This document shows positions 4,546-5,430 of a DNA stretch of 5,430 nt, in pieces (within the stretch, counting starts at the first letter, position 1; every line of letters starts with the position of its first letter). The stretch is taken from contig JAKLQT010000005.1 of the NCBI GenBank assembly GCA_022013205.1, positions 1-5,430 on the forward strand, given 5' to 3'. Below the pieces are notes generated by a model. It worked only from the letters and a program-made list of their open reading frames with translations. It searched no databases and was not told the origin of the DNA. This DNA comes from Candidatus Omnitrophota bacterium. GTDB taxonomy: Bacteria; Omnitrophota; Gorgyraeia; B26-G9. The position numbers and the translations under genes were made by a program.

Positions 4546-5430
4546 TGATTTAATTCATATCCAACTTAAAAAAATTATTCATGCTAAAAAGTGGAAAGTA
4601 GTTCGTCAATTAACGAAAGTTTGGGAATTTCCTTCTTATATCCCTTGTGTGCGCGAGGCTGTTGTAATAAAAAAAGAGCGCAATAAAATGAAAACCAGGT
4701 GGTGTATACAAATTGATAAATTTCCTATTACCTGGGAGGAAGAAGAAACGCTTTCGTTAAGACAAAATAGCATTTTTTTTAAAGCAGTAGGAGGCGATTT
4801 AGATAAATTTAAAGGGGAGTGGATATTCAAAAACCATGCGGAAGGAACAGAAGTTACTGTAAATATCTATTTAAAACTAGACATACCGGTCATAAGGATT
4901 TTTAGCGAGGCCCATATAAAGGATTTAATCACCCGCAATTTTGAAGCCATATTGGAAAGCCTGGAAAACCATATGGTTTCTAAGCGCTACGCTGCTTACA
5001 GGCGTGGTGATAAAGGCAAGATTAGTGGGTTTGCTATATTAGGACATTTCTATAACTTTAACCATTTAGTTAGATGTTTAAAGATGCTTAATCCGGATTT
5101 TCATATACCATCCCAGGAATTCTTAAGCAGTTTATTTACAATGACTCCTTCTTTTAAGATATATGACATGAAAGAATTTCTATCTAAAACAGGTACAAAA
5201 ACGCATGGTTGTTTTATTGTTTGCACATTTATTCCGGAGATGCTGGATAAAGATGTTCATGCGGTATATTCAAAAGTTGTACGGGCCTGTAAATTAGCAG
5301 AGAAGCAGGGGGTGGGCATTGTTGCCTTAGGCGGCTTTACTTCAATGGTTGGAGAGAGGTTGGGGCATCAGATTAGTGAAGAGGTAGATGTGTCGGTCAC
5401 AACCGGCAATACTTATACTGCTGCTTTAGC
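4535..5430 (+). CDS. SRPBCC (START-like) domain fused to a long-chain acyl-ACP reductase-like domain (first 298 residues; runs off the right edge)
   Basis: The frame starts at ATG 4535, inside the acyltransferase gene, with AGAGGA (4521-4526) eight bases ahead, and stays open to the window end. Residues ~7-147 fit a Coq10/RatA or polyketide cyclase-like SRPBCC domain, a hydrophobic-ligand pocket: VWEFPSYIPCVREAVVI, then TWEEEETL, GEWIFKN and a long C-terminal helix. After a basic linker, residues 164-298 follow the cyanobacterial acyl-ACP reductase (AAR, alkane pathway): GFAILGHFYNF, HGCFIVCTFIPEML (224-237), ALGGFTSMV (264-272) and TTGNTYTAA (289-297). AAR reduces acyl-ACP to a fatty aldehyde with NADPH through a cysteine thioester. 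The Rossmann part and active-site Cys would lie beyond the edge, so activity is unverified. Neighbouring ACP and FabG fit this use. The SRPBCC part may hold the acyl chain or aldehyde (inference). Confidence 0.78.
   Translation, partial: MPGDDLIHIQLKKIIHAKKWKVVRQLTKVWEFPSYIPCVREAVVIKKERNKMKTRWCIQIDKFPITWEEEETLSLRQNSIFFKAVGGDLDKFKGEWIFKNHAEGTEVTVNIYLKLDIPVIRIFSEAHIKDLITRNFEAILESLENHMVSKRYAAYRRGDKGKISGFAILGHFYNFNHLVRCLKMLNPDFHIPSQEFLSSLFTMTPSFKIYDMKEFLSKTGTKTHGCFIVCTFIPEMLDKDVHAVYSKVVRACKLAEKQGVGIVALGGFTSMVGERLGHQISEEVDVSVTTGNTYTAAL

Noticed and set aside
4636..4830. 64-codon open frame on the - strand
   Set aside because: It is antisense to the SRPBCC domain coding region and has no supporting signals.

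Overview
The window is AT-rich, tightly packed bacterial DNA. It carries a secreted multihaem c-type cytochrome (N-terminal end only), a radical SAM/SPASM peptide maturase, and a fatty-acid/lipid-type operon that runs off the right edge. The consensus sigma-70 promoters, Shine-Dalgarno sites, c554-type cytochrome and foldback/CACAGAG repeats suggest an environmental Gram-negative anaerobe, for example of the Planctomycetota, Omnitrophota, Nitrospirota or deltaproteobacterial type. This assignment is an inference from style; no taxonomic marker is present.

Left part (1-660): the cytochrome gene reads leftwards from a near-perfect promoter. The next ~270 bp hold a CACAGAG repeat and no convincing gene. 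A 29-codon reading frame (512-601, + strand) follows, with a promoter-like sequence, a good ribosome binding site and a terminator-like hairpin. It may be a real small gene and is convergent with the maturase.

Middle (634-2530): a 521-residue radical SAM/SPASM protein of the peptide-modifying type lies on the - strand. Eight to fifteen bases upstream of its start codon sits a 234-bp foldback element with 19/21-matching terminal inverted repeats and a perfect 8-bp target duplication (CCCGCATG), i.e. a MITE-like insertion. A second palindromic intergenic repeat lies beyond it.

Right part (2600-5430): three copies of a GGCAAAAGTGA-type motif precede a consensus promoter (TTGACA, 17 bp, TATAAT) and a ~160-nt structured leader. 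Then come a FabG-type ketoreductase, a dedicated acyl carrier protein, a PlsC-type acyltransferase, and, overlapping it, a fusion of an SRPBCC (START-like) domain with a domain strongly resembling the cyanobacterial long-chain acyl-ACP reductase that makes fatty aldehydes. Together they suggest a dedicated pathway in which an ACP-bound acyl chain is keto-reduced, then transferred to a lipid acceptor and/or reduced to an aldehyde. The SRPBCC::acyl-ACP reductase fusion and its operon are the most noteworthy content.
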